Shown: positions 9,331 to 21,329 of the stretch, one piece after another | Layout: each line of letters opens with the position of its first letter | Numbering within the stretch: position 1 is the stretch's first letter | Assembly (NCBI RefSeq): GCF_033118175.1 | Contig: NC_083695.1 | Coordinates: 34,489,607-34,553,606 of the forward strand | Source: Dama dama | Taxonomy: Eukaryota > Chordata > Mammalia > Artiodactyla > Cervidae | DNA length: 64,000 nucleotides | Reading direction: 5' to 3' | Translations under genes and position numbers: made by a program | Notes under the pieces: model-generated | Databases searched by the model: none | Told to the model about the DNA's origin: nothing | What the model saw: only the letters and a program-made list of their open reading frames with translations

Positions 9331-11429
9331 GTACAATTTATTTCAGGCCCCATATTTCTTGGATGAAAGGAGACTTCTAATAAAAGGAAAATACGGAAAG
9401 ATGCATTTTCTAGCTTCTTTTTCCCTAACGAAAAGTCCTACTCCTAAAGCTTTTTTTTTTTTTTTAATTTGTTGAGAGTTCTGCTGTTAATAATATGTTG
9501 GAGAATATATCTCTGGGAAGGTAATTAGAAAAGTAATGCAAAATGCACAGTGGTTCTGATATGTAGAGAAACAATTTCTTAAAAACCCCCAGACTACCTA
9601 AGTGTGTCATGGGTATGTGACTGTCTGTCTGCCTCTGTTGTGCATGTGTGTGTCTGTGATCCACAGTTAAACAGTGAGCACAGAGAGCTCTCTGCATAAG
9701 TGGGTGTTATTTTTTAGCATAAAAGGATTTTAAAAAGTTAAGATACAGTGTTTTGAGCTTTCCAGAGTGGGAGCCAAGGGGAAATAGAAACAGATCAAAA
9801 TGTTTGTATAGTGGGCAAGAATACATTTGGTATATGGAGTCATTTGTCCTACCCACCATCCAAGAGTGAGTCCGTTTTGCATGAAATTTTTATGCATCAG
9901 TCAGCCTGCATACAGTGTGCCTAATGTATAAAATAAATTGGTGCATAAATCAGATTAAGAGCAGCATGTTGCCAACTTTTGAATTTGCACACAGGGATGC
10001 AATATGGATATGGAGGAATTCCCATTTTTTAAAATCTCTAATAGGGGATGGGGTAACTCTCAGATAGGCGTGGCACACAGGGACGTTCTATCCACTCGGC
10101 TTTTCCACGTATCACCCCACATAATGACAGAGGCAGTGTTGTAGATGACCAAGCAGCGGTGTGGGAGTCTGGTGGGAAAGAGTCATGTACGGAGGGTAGT
10201 ATCACAGTATTTAAGATAATATTGCCACCCTGTCTATAGCACCTAATTATGGCGAGGAATTGGTGTGCCAATCGATAGTGATTGATGGGGTGGGGATGAG
10301 CCCGTGCACGTTAGTCACATTCATCTTCATGTAAATTCCTGGACATAATAAGAAGTTATTACCAGACGACAGTCACTGTCTGACTGCTAATTCCTCGGCA
10401 CATGCTTCTGTGGGTGAGAGCCCTGGTATCCACTCCCAGGGTGCAGGTTTGCCCTACTGTTTACCTCTTGTATGTCAGGCCTGTATGTCTGGTACCTGAA
10501 GAGTGGCTACTGGGTAGAGAAGAGTTGAGGTCACATTGACCATTTCTCTGTCAAACAGCAGCACTGTGGTTAACCAAAAAGACAGGGAGTGTGTTTTTCT
10601 TTTTTTGAATGCTGGAAATATGCTATAGGGGTTTGTCTCAGTAAAAACATATATGATAAATGGTTTTCTTAAGTATTATGTCTATTAACATTTGTAACAC
10701 CATTTTTCCCCAAAGCTTAGGCTGGCAAATCATCAGTTGATGAAAATACAAGTGCTTTGTTTTATCCCCCTTTTTTTTTCTTACTATGCTTTTTGGAGCT
10801 GGAGATTTTTTAACCATGTAGCTCTTTTGCTTCTTAAATTTTATATGCAGGGTATGCATCTGTAGTTCTGCTGCCCCAGAGCCTTTTTTTTTTTAATTTT
10901 TAAGCTTGTATCTCTTTGTTTTCCCTTTTCCCCTCCCAATAAGACCTCATCAAAAAAAAAAAAAAAAAAAAGACCTCATCAACTCATCCTTTATAGCTGT
11001 TCCTTTCTCCCTGTCTCTTCAGTAGCCTTTGTTAACTGACCTAAAGAATGCAACTCATATTCAGAGCTTAGGTAGGAGGTGGTATGTCTCCTCTTCACAT
11101 GCTTTCTCTGAGCAAACTCTTGGTGCCCTGGCCTGTAATACTGCATTACCTATACCCAGAAGTTAGTTTTTAAAAACATTTTCATTTCCCTGTATGGTCT
11201 GGTTTTTTGGTCTTCCTGAAAAGTCTGCTGCATTAGGAAGTTTTTCTTGAAACTGAATGCAACTGGAGTGTGATGACTGTGTTCTCACCTTCTTCATCCC
11301 TACTGGATATGATCATTGATCTTTGAAGAAGATCTCTTGAAGTTGGTGGAGCAATGGACATGTACAGAGTTATAAAAATATTATTTATTATAGGTAATAA
11401 TTGTAATAGTAAAAGGGTAAATAATAACA
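9331..11429. other. Unique or unassigned sequence
   Basis: There is no gene and no recognisable lineage-specific repeat apart from homopolymer runs (T-run near 9451; poly(A) insertion at 10941-10982, listed separately). Confidence 0.45.
10941..10982 (+). mobile_element. Bare poly(A) insertion with target-site duplication
   Basis: A perfect 13-bp repeat (aagacctcatcaa) occurs at 10941-10953 and 10970-10982. Only about 16 A residues lie between the copies. This is the structure expected of an L1-type insertion truncated to its poly(A) tail. Confidence 0.7.
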
Positions 11430-11770
11430 GCAACAATAATTTAAATTTCAGACTGCTTGTTATATCAGTTAGGCCCAAGTAATGCTGCAGTGACAAATAA
11501 CTCCAGAATCTCAAAGGCGTAAAATAGTGCAGATGTATTTCTTCTAATGCTTTGTGTAAATTGTAGATTGGTAGGGGGCCTCCAATCAATTTAGTCGCAC
11601 AAGGATTCAAGATAGCAGGGCATGACATCTTAAACATCGCTGGACACCGAACAAAAGGGAAAGAAAGTTCTGAAGGATCTTCTTTGGAAAGTAAAGGTGT
11701 CTCAGCTCATGACAGAACCAATCACAAGGTTCCCTTCTTACCTTGTGACCCAAAGCAGATGGAATAGACA
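11430..11770 (+). repeat. Old mammalian interspersed repeat, family unassigned
   Basis: Phrases such as 'ctgcagtgacaaataactcc', 'agaatctcaaaggcgtaaa' and 'gatgtatttctt' match a common old mammalian repeat whose name I cannot fix from memory. Strongly diverged. Confidence 0.5.
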
Positions 11771-11924
11771 GATTTGGTAAACACCTCTTGTACCGTTGAT
11801 TGGTTATACAAAACAGATAGTTATTTTTTTTTTAAACTTTGAACACAAGAAAACTGTTAATAGCTTTAGCAGTACACAAGCAGTGCAGAATAATTGAAAT
11901 GTAAAGGTCTAAAAAGATGAGCTG

Positions 11925-12060
11925 GTTCAACATGCTCTCACTTCTACAGAGGAGGAAATAGAGGTCTAGAGAGGGGAGACAGATTTCTCAAGGTCAGAGT
12001 GCTGGAGAGGAGCAAAACAGTTTTGCAAACCCAGGTTTCTTGACTTGAATCCAATATGGT
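11925..12060 (-). repeat. MIR fragment
   Basis: It shows 'acagaggaggaaatagaggt', 'tctcaaggtcagagtgctgg' and 'aacccaggtttcttgac', the reverse orientation of the MIR core. Confidence 0.75.
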
Positions 12061-13239
12061 TTCTCTCTTTGTCTCTCTCACCTGTCATGTGGGGAGCCTC
12101 GGATTTCTTACGTGGACTGCTACTTAGCCTGTGTGTCAGTGTGGCTGATCCTAACTGCCTTTCCATCGACCTCAGCCTCTCACTTGGCAGCTTTTACTTT
12201 GTCCAGGTGCTCTGGATCTGCTTAGCTTCTTGGCTTCCCCCTTACAGACTCCTTGGCTACCATCATATTTTCCTGCAGATGGTATTTGGTTATGAAGCTA
12301 CAGATTCCCTTTATTTTTTTTTAAAGTACTAGAATTTGAATGCTTTCATAAAATTCCATAAACATGACACAGGTTTTAAAGTGTGGTGTTGAGACAATGG
12401 TGTGATGTTGAACAGAGGCACTAAAAGGAGGTGAAACCAGGAGAAACATCACAGAATAAATGATTACTGATTTATTTGTAATTTATGTCTCCTACTTTGA
12501 GAAGGTGAGAAATAGTGATTTGGTCTGGAGAATGGTCTGTTGTTTCTTGCTGTGACTCAATAGAGTCAGAATATGAAGTTTTGATTGATGTTTCTTTTGG
12601 TTTACTCTTTTAAAAAACTAGTTCAAGTTACTGCTTCAGACATTGGGGGCAGATCGGTAAGAAATGATATTTTTATACAGAGATGGAAAACTTTTTAATA
12701 CTGCAATTGTTAACAGGTATGCAGTTGTATCTTCCATGTGATTTTCACTGCAAACCCAGGTTGCACCTTCCTGTTGGAAGAATATTAGTTGCTTTCTTAT
12801 ACCCATAACTATAGACATAAGCACGTATCACCAGGGCATGTGTTATAACTCAAAGCCTGGAATTTTTGGTGTTGTATCCTTAAATGGCTAATGTCTGTAG
12901 GAGACAAGGCAGACAGTAGTGTGCCTGTGTGGCATCAGAAAGATGCCTTCTTGCCCCTATGGAGGACCTGTATCAACTTTATTACTTTTGTGTGACCCTC
13001 CCATTTCATTCAAAATTCCAAACAAAAGCTCATGATAAACTTAGATGCCTGTTATATAATTGGTGCATGTGTGCACACCCCCATTTTCTGTTTATATTAT
13101 GTGTGTATGTGTGTGTATTTACATGCATATACAATATTTTTCTGTGTATATTGTGTGCATTTCTCATTTGCCCCATAGCCTTAAGAAATAGATATTGTTG
13201 CATGGCTAACATCTGAGTGCATGTTTTTGTGTATTCTGT
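12061..13239. other. Unique or unassigned sequence
   Basis: No repeat or gene was recognised. A short TG-rich stretch lies near 13097-13117. Confidence 0.45.
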
Positions 13240-13440
13240 GTTTGTTGCTGTCTTAAGTGCCTTACATGAATTAACTCATTTCATCCTTACCATCACCCTC
13301 TGAAATAGATACCTGAGAAAACTGAGGTGTAGAGTCTCATATATCCAAGGTCACACAGCTAGTGTGTGATGAAACCAAGGTTCAAATCCAGGCAGTCTAG
13401 CCTCACAACTGGTGTTGGAACCACTCTGCTGGGCTGCCTT
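13240..13440 (-). repeat. MIR SINE
   Basis: A well-preserved MIR: 'aactcatttcatccttacca', 'gagaaaactgaggtgtagag', 'caaggtcacacagctagtgt' and 'ttcaaatccaggcagtc'. Confidence 0.9.
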
Positions 13441-13479
13441 CCTCCCCTTTCCTACCCCATTAATGAAGGGAGGAGTTAC

Positions 13480-13625
13480 CAGGCAGTGAAATGTGGTCCA
13501 GACATGGAATAAGAAGATTGGATATAAACCCTGGCTCTGGTGCCTACCCTCTAGCTGTTGTAGGCAATCTCTTAGCCTTTCTTGGCATCATTTCCCCCAT
13601 TAGTATTAGAACATTCATCTTTAAC
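13480..13625 (+). repeat. MIR SINE
   Basis: This copy is in the opposite orientation to the neighbouring MIR: 'aaccctggctctggtgccta', 'ctagctgttgtaggcaatct' and 'catcatttcccccatta'. Confidence 0.75.
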
Positions 13626-13640
13626 CCAGAGGTCACAGTC

Positions 13641-14167
13641 TTTAGAATGAAGAGTTTGTGCCCAAGGAATATTTCACCAGAATCACTGGCATGCCAGAAG
13701 ACAGTGTTAGATTTCTAACTTTTGTAATCCAGAAATGAGAAAGGAATAAGCTGGATCAGCATTTAATGTTCATGCTGAACTAGCGCCCTCACTTGGTATA
13801 GGTGACCACCACGTGAGCCCTTATTTCACACAGTAGGTGGACTACTTACTAGGTTGCCCTCTTTGAAGAGCAGTTCATAGTGACATCTTCCCCTCTGTTT
13901 TTGTCTTCAGCATTTTGAAAATCTTATTAGTCTCTGGCTGTAGGATGTTGTTGTTCCTTACTTGCTAAGTCGTGTCAATGGTGTAGTTAATTTAAAAAAA
14001 TCCTCAAATAAGAGAAACTTTATACTTGGTTATAATCTGGGGGTCGAATACAAAAATATTTGGTTCTAGGAGAGTCCTAGAGTCCTTGATTGTGTCACAA
14101 GAATGAGCTTAATAATTTTTAAAAAATTACTGTAAATAAGAGTTCTCCATTTTTCTTTTACAAAAAT
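13641..14167. other. Unassigned, with a 35-bp SINE-tail fragment
   Basis: Most of this is unassigned. At 13943-13977 a short stretch (gatgttgttgttccttactt, gctaagtcgtgtc) matches only the antisense 3' tail of Bov-tA, as if the insertion were truncated to its last bases. It is too short to be certain. Confidence 0.35.
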
Positions 14168-14317
14168 TCGCCCAGAGGAATTGGGTGGAGAGGGAGGTGG
14201 GAGCAGGGATCGGGATGGGGAATACGTGTAAATCCATGGCTGATTCATATCAATGTATGACAAAACCCACTGAAATGTTGTGAAGTAATTAGCCTCCAAC
14301 TAATAAAAAAAAAAAAT
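14168..14317 (+). mobile_element. Ruminant L1 3' end, extremely 5'-truncated
   Basis: It reads 'aatccatggctgattcatat', 'caatgtatgacaaaacccac', 'gtaattagcctccaac', then a poly(A) tail. This is the terminal ~150 bp of ruminant L1. A short repeat 'aaaaattc' on both sides may be the target-site duplication. Confidence 0.85.
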
Positions 14318-14799
14318 TCAAACCTTAATTTTTGTTTTATCTACTAGAGTATATATCCTAACAGATTATGTTGGGCAAAAAAAAAAAAAGACACTTGAGT
14401 AAATTATTTCTGAAAGAAACTCATGCTATGGAGAGAACATTTTAGAAACAGATGTTTGGAAAGTTTTTCATCCTCATGTGAGCTCATTGCTAAAAAGCAT
14501 CTAAGTGTATCATCTATAAAAATGCTCATCTTCACATACTTCAAAATATTTGGAAAACGAAGTTTGTAACCATTTAAAACGTCTTCCCAGGAAGGGATGT
14601 TAGTGGGTTTTGAATTCATTGGTGAAAGTATAAAATTGCCACACATTTTGCATAATCAACATTAAGGATTGTGGAAATTTACCCACTGAATTTAAACAAC
14701 GATCTGAGTGTCACTGATTCGTGGGATGGAAAAAGTTTCATGATTGGGTAGGCTCGGCCAGTGATCAGTTTCCTCTGTGTGTTCCGTGGTCCTCATATT
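14318..14799. other. Unique or unassigned sequence
   Basis: An A-run occurs near 14378. No other feature was recognised. Confidence 0.4.
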
Positions 14800-15240
14800 A
14801 ATGATAACCTCTCAATTCCTGGAACCTGTGAATGTTACCTGCTATTATTGAAAAAGGGTCTTTGCAGATTTGATTAAATTAAAGATTTTGAGATTATATT
14901 ATCCTGGACTATCTAGGTGGGGCCTGATTGGAATCATAGGTGTCTTTATAAAAGAGGCGGGGGGAGATTTGATACAGACAGAAGAGGAAAAGGCAATGGT
15001 GACTACAGAGGCAGAGGTTGGGGTGATGCTGTCACAACCCCAGGAGTGCCAGAGACCTTGAAAAGTTTGAACAGGTAAAGAATGTACCCTCCCTCAGAGT
15101 CTCTGGAGGAAGTATGGCCCTGCTAACACCCTAATTTCAGCCTACTGATACTTTTAGCTCCTAGAACTGATAAAATAATAAATGTAAAAAATTCTAACAA
15201 GATGGTGGTAATTTGTTACAATAACCATGGGAAATTGATT
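14800..15240 (+). repeat. Old mammalian interspersed repeat, family unassigned
   Basis: It has 'ctggaacctgtgaatgttac', 'gggtctttgcagatttgatt', 'attatcctggactatc' and the terminal 'ggtggtaatttgttacaata', a layout shared by a well-known old mammalian repeat. I cannot fix the subfamily. The short ORF 14870-15061 lies inside it. Confidence 0.65.
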
Positions 15241-16101
15241 TATACTTAAGTAATATTTAAAAGTGTAATTCATTTATTAAAATCAAGTGTTAGGATAAAC
15301 TGAAATTAGAACTAAACTTTTAAGTTTACTTTTTATAAAGTGTAAGCCAGTATTTAAAAAAATGAGACACAAATATATAAGATCTCTGTAATGAAGTTTC
15401 TGAAACATAATACATAGAATATAGTATCAGTTAACCTGGTTAGCTCAAAGAAGATTTGATATCACTAATGAGTTGAATTGCATTTAAAATATTTATAATG
15501 TTTTCTTTCCTGTCCTTCAAGTGCCTGTCTTATATATGTTTTATGAATACACTGGTATGACAGTGTGTATATTTATAAGTAATAAATTAATATATGTTGG
15601 GGTACATGATCAAACAAATTTGGAAAAGTTGATCTAAGGGGTTATTGTCATGATTAAATGAGAAATAAGGAAACTCTTTGAACTTGGTAGGCATCAAATA
15701 CCTATTGATTTTTTGAGTGAATGGATGGATAATGAAGCAATGGAGGACCCCAGTTTAAGCAGGAGAACTTGGGAAGCATAACTGATTGGGGGGGGCATGT
15801 AACTGTGAGCCCCAGTGTGCCTGATTCCAAAGCAGGTGATCTTTTCACTTTGCTGTCATCTTATAAAGAAGTATGCTTGTTCAAATCATTGGTTTCACAA
15901 TTTTGTGAAGGGACCAATGAAACTTACTCGTGAACATGGAGGGTTGGCTTATCTCCTAAGTGTTGAGATGGGATAGGAAGGAGCAGGAATTGCGATACCA
16001 AGGATGATGTGAGAAGGCAGAAGTTTCTTGCACTGGCTGTGTCTGTGTTGGCCTGTGATGGTAAAGATGGTGGTGGCAGGAAGGGTATTTGGAGGCACTT
16101 A
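15241..16101. other. AT-rich unassigned sequence
   Basis: No gene or repeat was recognised. Confidence 0.4.
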
Positions 16102-16112
16102 TGGTAGGATGA

Positions 16113-16393
16113 TCAGTCCTGGGTGTTCATTGGAAGGACTGATGCTGAAGCTGAAACTCCAATACTTTGGCCATGTGAAGAGTTCTCATTGGAAAAGACC
16201 CTGATGCTGAGAGGGATTGGGGGCAGGAGGAGAAGGGGATGACAGAGGATGAGATGGCTGGATGGCTTCACCCACTCGATGGGCGTGAGTTTGAGTAAAC
16301 TCCAGGAGTTGGTGATGGACAGGGAGGCCTGGCATGCTGCGATTCATGGGGTCGCAAAGAGTCAGACACAACTGAGTGACTGAACTGAACTGG
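16113..16393 (+). mobile_element. BovB 3' end fragment
   Basis: It begins in coding sequence ('cagtcctgggtgttcattgg') and ends 'gagtgactgaactgaac'. An 11-bp perfect target-site duplication (tggtaggatga) lies at 16102-16112 and 16394-16404. The frame carries small deletions relative to other copies here. Confidence 0.93.
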
Positions 16394-16404
16394 TGGTAGG
16401 ATGA

Positions 16405-16663
16405 GGGCTTCCCAGGTGGTGCTACTGGTAAAGCCAGTGGTAAAGAACCTGCCTACCAATGCAGGAGACTTAAGAGATGTGGGTTTGATCCTTGGGTCAG
16501 GAAAATCCCCTGGAGGAGAACATGGCAACCCACTCACAGTATTCTTGCCTGGAGAATACTCCATGAACATGGAGAATCTCCATGAACAGAGGAGCCTGAC
16601 AGGCCACAGTCCAAGGGTTGCAAAGAGACACGACTTAAGCAACTAAGCATGCATGCATGCATG
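16405..16663 (+). mobile_element. Bov-tA SINE with internal duplications
   Basis: It has a Bov-tA head, body and the tail 'catgcatgcatgcatg'. It starts immediately after the second copy of the BovB target-site duplication and is followed at 16664-16674 by a third copy with one mismatch (tggtgggatga). Two short internal duplications are present: 'actggtaaagccagtggtaa' in the head and a repeat of 'ctccatgaaca' near 16559-16585. Confidence 0.9.
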
Positions 16664-16854
16664 TGGTGGGATGAGCTGTGGGACTGGGCCCAACTTTCCT
16701 GCAGTTCATCAAATAAGTCAAGTAGCTTTATGCTTTTGCCCCAGTGTGAGAGGACATGAGAATCTGCCAACCGTAGAACAGTAGAAGATTCGTGAACACC
16801 AACTCCGTTTCCCTTTGAGAAATACTGGAAGAGAAATCATACACTAAGCAGAAG

Positions 16855-17094
16855 GTGCTAATGCCCATGATTGTAGGGAACAGTGAAAAATTAAACTTCT
16901 ACAACCCTCAGACCTGGCCTTGGCTAGTAACTGCATTCTTCTTCCTGACCAAAGTTGCAAGAGCTGCTTTCACTCCAAGTGTTAGCAATAAACTACCTGG
17001 ATTTGGAAGTGCTGTCTCTTCTGGTTCATCTTTTGCTAGAGCTAATAATGACAAGAAAATAGCCAGTTGGGTGGTGGTTGATGATGAGCAATAA
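16855..17094 (+). pseudogene. Unrecognised ORF, possible processed-pseudogene remnant
   Basis: This is a 79-residue open frame between repeats. It has a hydrophobic stretch near residues 20-35 (WPWLVTAFFFLTKV) followed by a Ser/Ala/Gly-rich segment and an acidic end (VVVDDEQ) before two consecutive stops. An 'aataaa'-like signal lies about 100 bp downstream, near 17190, but no poly(A) tract or target-site duplication was found. I do not recognise the protein. A host retrocopy and a chance ORF are both possible. Confidence 0.2.
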
Positions 17095-17099
17095 TAAGA

Positions 17100-17439
17100 A
17101 TTTCAGATCTGCTGTAATGTCTAGTCCAAGCCAACTGCACCTGTGAAAGGGGGTGTAGACCCTGAATTATGAACTTAGCTCGGTGTTTAAAATAAAAAGA
17201 ATTTAGGTCAGTTCTTGAAATGTACTTCTTGTGTAGTGGTGGTGATAGTGTAGGGAGTTTCTCAGCCCACTGCTTGGAACACTGGCATTGACCGCCATTG
17301 TCATTGCCCCCAGTGCTCCCGTGGCTCCTTAGGAGGGAAATTCCAGCAGTAACAGTTGCTGGTGCCTGATCCAATTTCTGTACTGCTCCAGGTAATGTCA
17401 CTCTCAGGTTTAAAATCTTCCAGTGATCTCCCTTAAGTT
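17100..17439. other. Unassigned sequence
   Basis: A 175-residue antisense frame (17042-17569) crosses this stretch into the neighbouring L2. It has no family signature and is not supported as a gene. Confidence 0.4.
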
Positions 17440-17942
17440 CAGAGCTCTTACCATTGTTTTCAGGACTTTCTCCTCTTCCTCCCCACCCTTCAGTCAAATT
17501 GTATGATGCTCTGTTAGCTCTCTGCAGAGGACTCTCTTGTCTCTGGGCCTTTGCACATGCCTTTCCCATTACTTTGACTTGCCCCCACCAATCTCACCTA
17601 GCCAACACCTTTGCATCCTTCAAGTTTCAGATTAAATGTCACTTCCTAAGAAAGGGCTGCCTTGGATCTTATTGACTAGTTTGGCTTTCCTTGCTGTATG
17701 CTCCCAGAGAATCCTGAATGTCCACTATTGAGATAGTTACTTCACATGTAATTATGTATTCAGTGTCTCAGGCCCTGTAAAGCCATCATCTGAGAGGTCA
17801 CTGCATCGTACCAGGTACATGATGAGTGCTCGTCCATGTTTACCAGATGAATAAAGTTTCTCAAGAGAGAAAGGACTGTGTTATTTTGTATCCCCACAAC
17901 TAGCACAGTACCTGACATTCAGTAAATGTTGGTTGAATGGAG
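17440..17942 (+). repeat. L2 LINE 3' end
   Basis: It carries 'gggcctttgcacatgccttt', 'ttcagattaaatgtcacttc', 'gtatccccacaactagcaca' and the terminus 'aatgttggttgaatgg'. It is nearly the full L2 3' consensus end. Confidence 0.9.
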
Positions 17943-20080
17943 CTCGATGGAGAGGTGGTAGACTGGGGCTTTATGGGCTATGACCTTGGATGTAGGGTAT
18001 CAGGCCACATTCACTCCTTCCCTTTTCCCCTCCCAATGAGGCCCAGGTCTGAGTACCTTTAGAAGCAACTGGGTAAAGGTGATGGTGGTCATGGGGTAAA
18101 TCATACATTAGCTGGCTTTTTAGAAAGAAAAAAAATATGTATAGTTATACAGATTCATTAATGACAGATATTTCTAGAAACAATGAACTGAGAACATTTT
18201 ATTGCCGTACTTCACTGCCGTGCTTCTGAAATATAAGAGACACCAAAATGCAAGGGAGGCAGTTATCATGGCTACCTTTGCATTCTATTTGCTGCTTTAG
18301 GCTTCTTGAAAGATTCCCATGTGGGCTGTGGTTATAGTTTTCAAGTGCATGTCTCGTTTTTGACCTGGGAGTGAGAAGAATCATTTTTGGGCGATGAAGA
18401 TAAATACTCAACTGACTATTAAGTGTAGAAATGGATCTCAGATATCGGCCCCACCATCTGAAATGTAAATATATCCTGAAATTCCCGCTTAAGAACAGAT
18501 TTCACCTGCAAGTAGACTGTTATATCTTCCTGAAAAATATATACACCCTGGTGAGGGAATAAACACATCATTACACTTTCATGACAGATAAGCTTGGCTC
18601 TGTTCGGGTGTAAACTCATTTTTCTTGGGTTGACCTTTAAATAGTATTGTGCTATTGTATGGGATTTAAATCAATAATTTTGTCAAAGCAAAATATACTG
18701 CAGGTTTTTTTTTTTTTTTCTTTATCATTTAAACAGTTCTGTAAACTCTCAAGGAGTAATGGATTTCAACATGTTGTCCCCAGGAAGGGAATAGGGGAGG
18801 AGGGGGCTCGGGGGCAGTGGAGGGCAGCAAACCACATATAAAAACTCACTTAGCAGCAATGAAGCAGAAGCCAGGGGTGGCTGAGAGAGTTGCATTTTCT
18901 CTTCCAGGCAGCTGAGATGGGGGTGCCGGTGTGGGCTGTAATTAGTGGTGTAATACCTTTTCTGCATTCCTGTTGTAAAGCAGAGAAGTGTCCCAGGTGT
19001 GAGGAGGTTAAAATGAGAAGTACCCAGTAGTTATGAAGCAGCAATAATGAGTTTCCTTCTACTTACCATGGATTTGTGTGATATACAGCTTGCAATTAAG
19101 CATGGCTTGGTGATTCAGTGATTAATGTATATACAGCTCCTAAAGGAGGGAAGCCTCCCTCCCTTCCCATCCTTCATGATGTTTACAGCTGGGTACCTAT
19201 TAACAGGAAGATGGAAAGGGCCATTTACAATTCAGTAACCTTTATGACAGTGAACTCTTTAATCAGCATTTTATTTCCTTTGTAACACTTTAGTCATCTA
19301 CAAATGTCAGAATAAAATAGGGCCATGAAATATTTAGGATCGGCATGTGGAAATTGACTTCCCTTGATTTAAGCTGCTGTGTCTTTTCATTTTGTTGTTT
19401 TGGGAGCTTTTACTTTTATTGAAAGACAATTTATAACTAAATGCTCCCAACAGTGACTGGCATTAGGGTAGGAGGAATTTCAGAGAGCCAGGTTCTGGTT
19501 CTATAAAATGTGTTGATGCTTGCTATATTGGGTAATAAGTTATTCAAATAAAAACATTAGCAAAGGGTTTGCATTTCAGAGCAGTGTTTAGTAGAGGTAC
19601 AACAGACTCTGCAGAGTTTATGACAAAATACCCTGACATATTTCAGAAAGGTAATTAAGTATGAAGTACATCCATAATAATTTAAGTCAGTTATAGTGTG
19701 TACCTGAAATATGCGTTATTGTCTCATGTTATTTTCTTAGTGGGATTCTGGGACTTTTTCACTTCAACAATAACCACCTTTCAGCTTTCTTGTATTGTTG
19801 CCAATGTATGTAATATATATTAGCGGAATTGCCATGTTTATGTTAAAAGGCCTTGAAATAGTGATATTATATTAAGTGATTACATTATTTCTTACTTGCA
19901 TCTTTTGTAAGGTTAACTCATCTTAAGCCAGGAAACCCAAACATGTCTCAAATGATGTGTTTTAAAAATGAATCTTGGCATGCTGTAAGGTTTGGGCATG
20001 GTGCAGTACTCGCTGCTCACACTCCTGAAGGTTCCTGGTGAACATTTGTTGACCTGAGGATGTGCTAGTACTATTTCAGG
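17943..20080. other. Repeat-poor unique sequence, candidate conserved non-coding DNA
   Basis: About 2.1 kb lacks any recognised lineage-specific insertion; a T-run lies near 18706. The segment about 18880-19360 is AT-rich with TAATTA/ATTAAT-type cores and no ORF of interest, resembling a non-coding conserved block. Confidence 0.35.
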
Positions 20081-20936
20081 ATCATGAGAAATGCTGGGAT
20101 GAAGGAAGCACAAGCTGGAATCAAGATTGCCGGGAGAAATATCAATAACCTCAGATATGCAGATGACACCACCCTTATGGCAGAAAGTGAAGAAGGACTA
20201 AAGAGCCTCTTGATGAAAGTGAAAGAAGAGAGTGAAAAAGTTGACTTAAAGCTCAACATTCAGAAAACTAAAAGATCATGGCATCTGGTCCCATCACTTC
20301 ATGGCAAGTAGATGGGGAAACAGTGGAAACAGTGGCTGACTTTATTTTTCTGGGCTCCAAAATCACTGCAGATGGTGATTGCAGCCATGAAATTAAAGGA
20401 CACTTACTCCTTGGAAGGAAAGTTATGACCAAGCTAGACAGCATACTAAAAAGCAGAGACACTACTTTGCCGACAAAGGTCCATCTAGTCAAGGCTATGG
20501 TTTTTCCGGTAGTCATGTATGGATGTGAGAGTTGGTCTATAAAGAAGGCTGAGCACCGAAGAATTGATGCTTTTGAACTGTGGTGTTGGAGAGGACTCTT
20601 GAGAATCCCTTGGACAGCAAGGAGATCCAACCAGTCCATCCTAAAGGAGATCAGTCCTGGGTGTTCATTGGAAGGACTGACGATGAAGCTGAAACTCCAA
20701 TACTTTGGCCACCTGACACAAAGAACAGACTCATTGGAAAAGACCCTGATGCTGGGAAAGATTGAGGGCAGGAGGAAAAGGGGACAACAGAGGATGAGAT
20801 GATTGGATGGCATCACCAACTCGATGGACGTGGATTTGGGTAGACTTCAGGAGTTGGTGATGGACAGGGAGGCCTTTCATGCTGTGGTTCATGGGGTTGC
20901 AAAGAGTCAGACATGACTGAGCAACTGAACTGAACT
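20081..20936 (+). mobile_element. BovB LINE, 5'-truncated (copy A of inverted pair)
   Basis: Sense BovB runs from just before the palm (atcatgagaaatgctggg) to the 3' end (gagcaactgaactgaactg). Positions 20215-20936 are matched in inverted orientation by 21330-22056. The two are almost identical by eye between about 20215 and 20770, then clearly more different to the 3' end. Confidence 0.95.
20084..20802 (+). pseudogene. BovB reverse transcriptase relic, two frames
   Basis: Two overlapping frames (20084-20311 and 20278-20802) encode consecutive parts of the BovB polymerase. The first holds the palm with NLRYADDTTLMAES and KLNIQKTK; the second holds the region from ASGPITSWQ through VMYGCESW and FELWCWR to EGRR. 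A small insertion in 'actaaaagatcatgg' shifts the frame between them. A TGG-to-TGA change after QRMR ends the second frame early. No endonuclease domain is present, so this is a dead fragment. Confidence 0.9.
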
Positions 20937-21329
20937 GATGCACTGTTATTTGTGTATTTTCTGTTTTTTCTCAAAGGCACAAGGCTGCCTGCTTAAAATG
21001 ATAGCCAAGGTTGCATTTTGTATCCTACCATTTTCTTGTTGCCTTAGTTCATAGGCAGTTTGCCCTGTTGCTTCATTGTCTTTGTAGTGATCATATTCCT
21101 TCATGCTATTCCATCAAACAAGCATTCCATTAAAAAAATTTTTTTTAACATATTTTGAACCTCCTGTATGGCCTATTCAGTTTGCATCCATATCTTTTTT
21201 TTTTCTTTTTGCTGTAAAAACAATATAATGTTTGTCTTTGTGCACGTGGATTTTCCTTATTTTGGTTTATTTCCTTAGGAATAGAGTTCCAGGTATAGAA
21301 TGTTTGGGCTCAAGAGACTGTTGTATCAC
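20937..21329. other. Spacer between inverted BovB copies
   Basis: It is AT-rich unique or very old repeat sequence with T-runs near 21140 and 21195. It separates the two arms of a long inverted repeat. Confidence 0.5.

Noticed and set aside
13770..13800. CTCF-like 'tagcgccctcacttgg'
   Set aside because: Only part of the core fits and the spacing is off, so it is too weak to list as a site.
17042..17569. 175-residue antisense ORF
   Set aside because: Its N-terminal part is antisense L2. No domain is seen and the rest has no coding signature.
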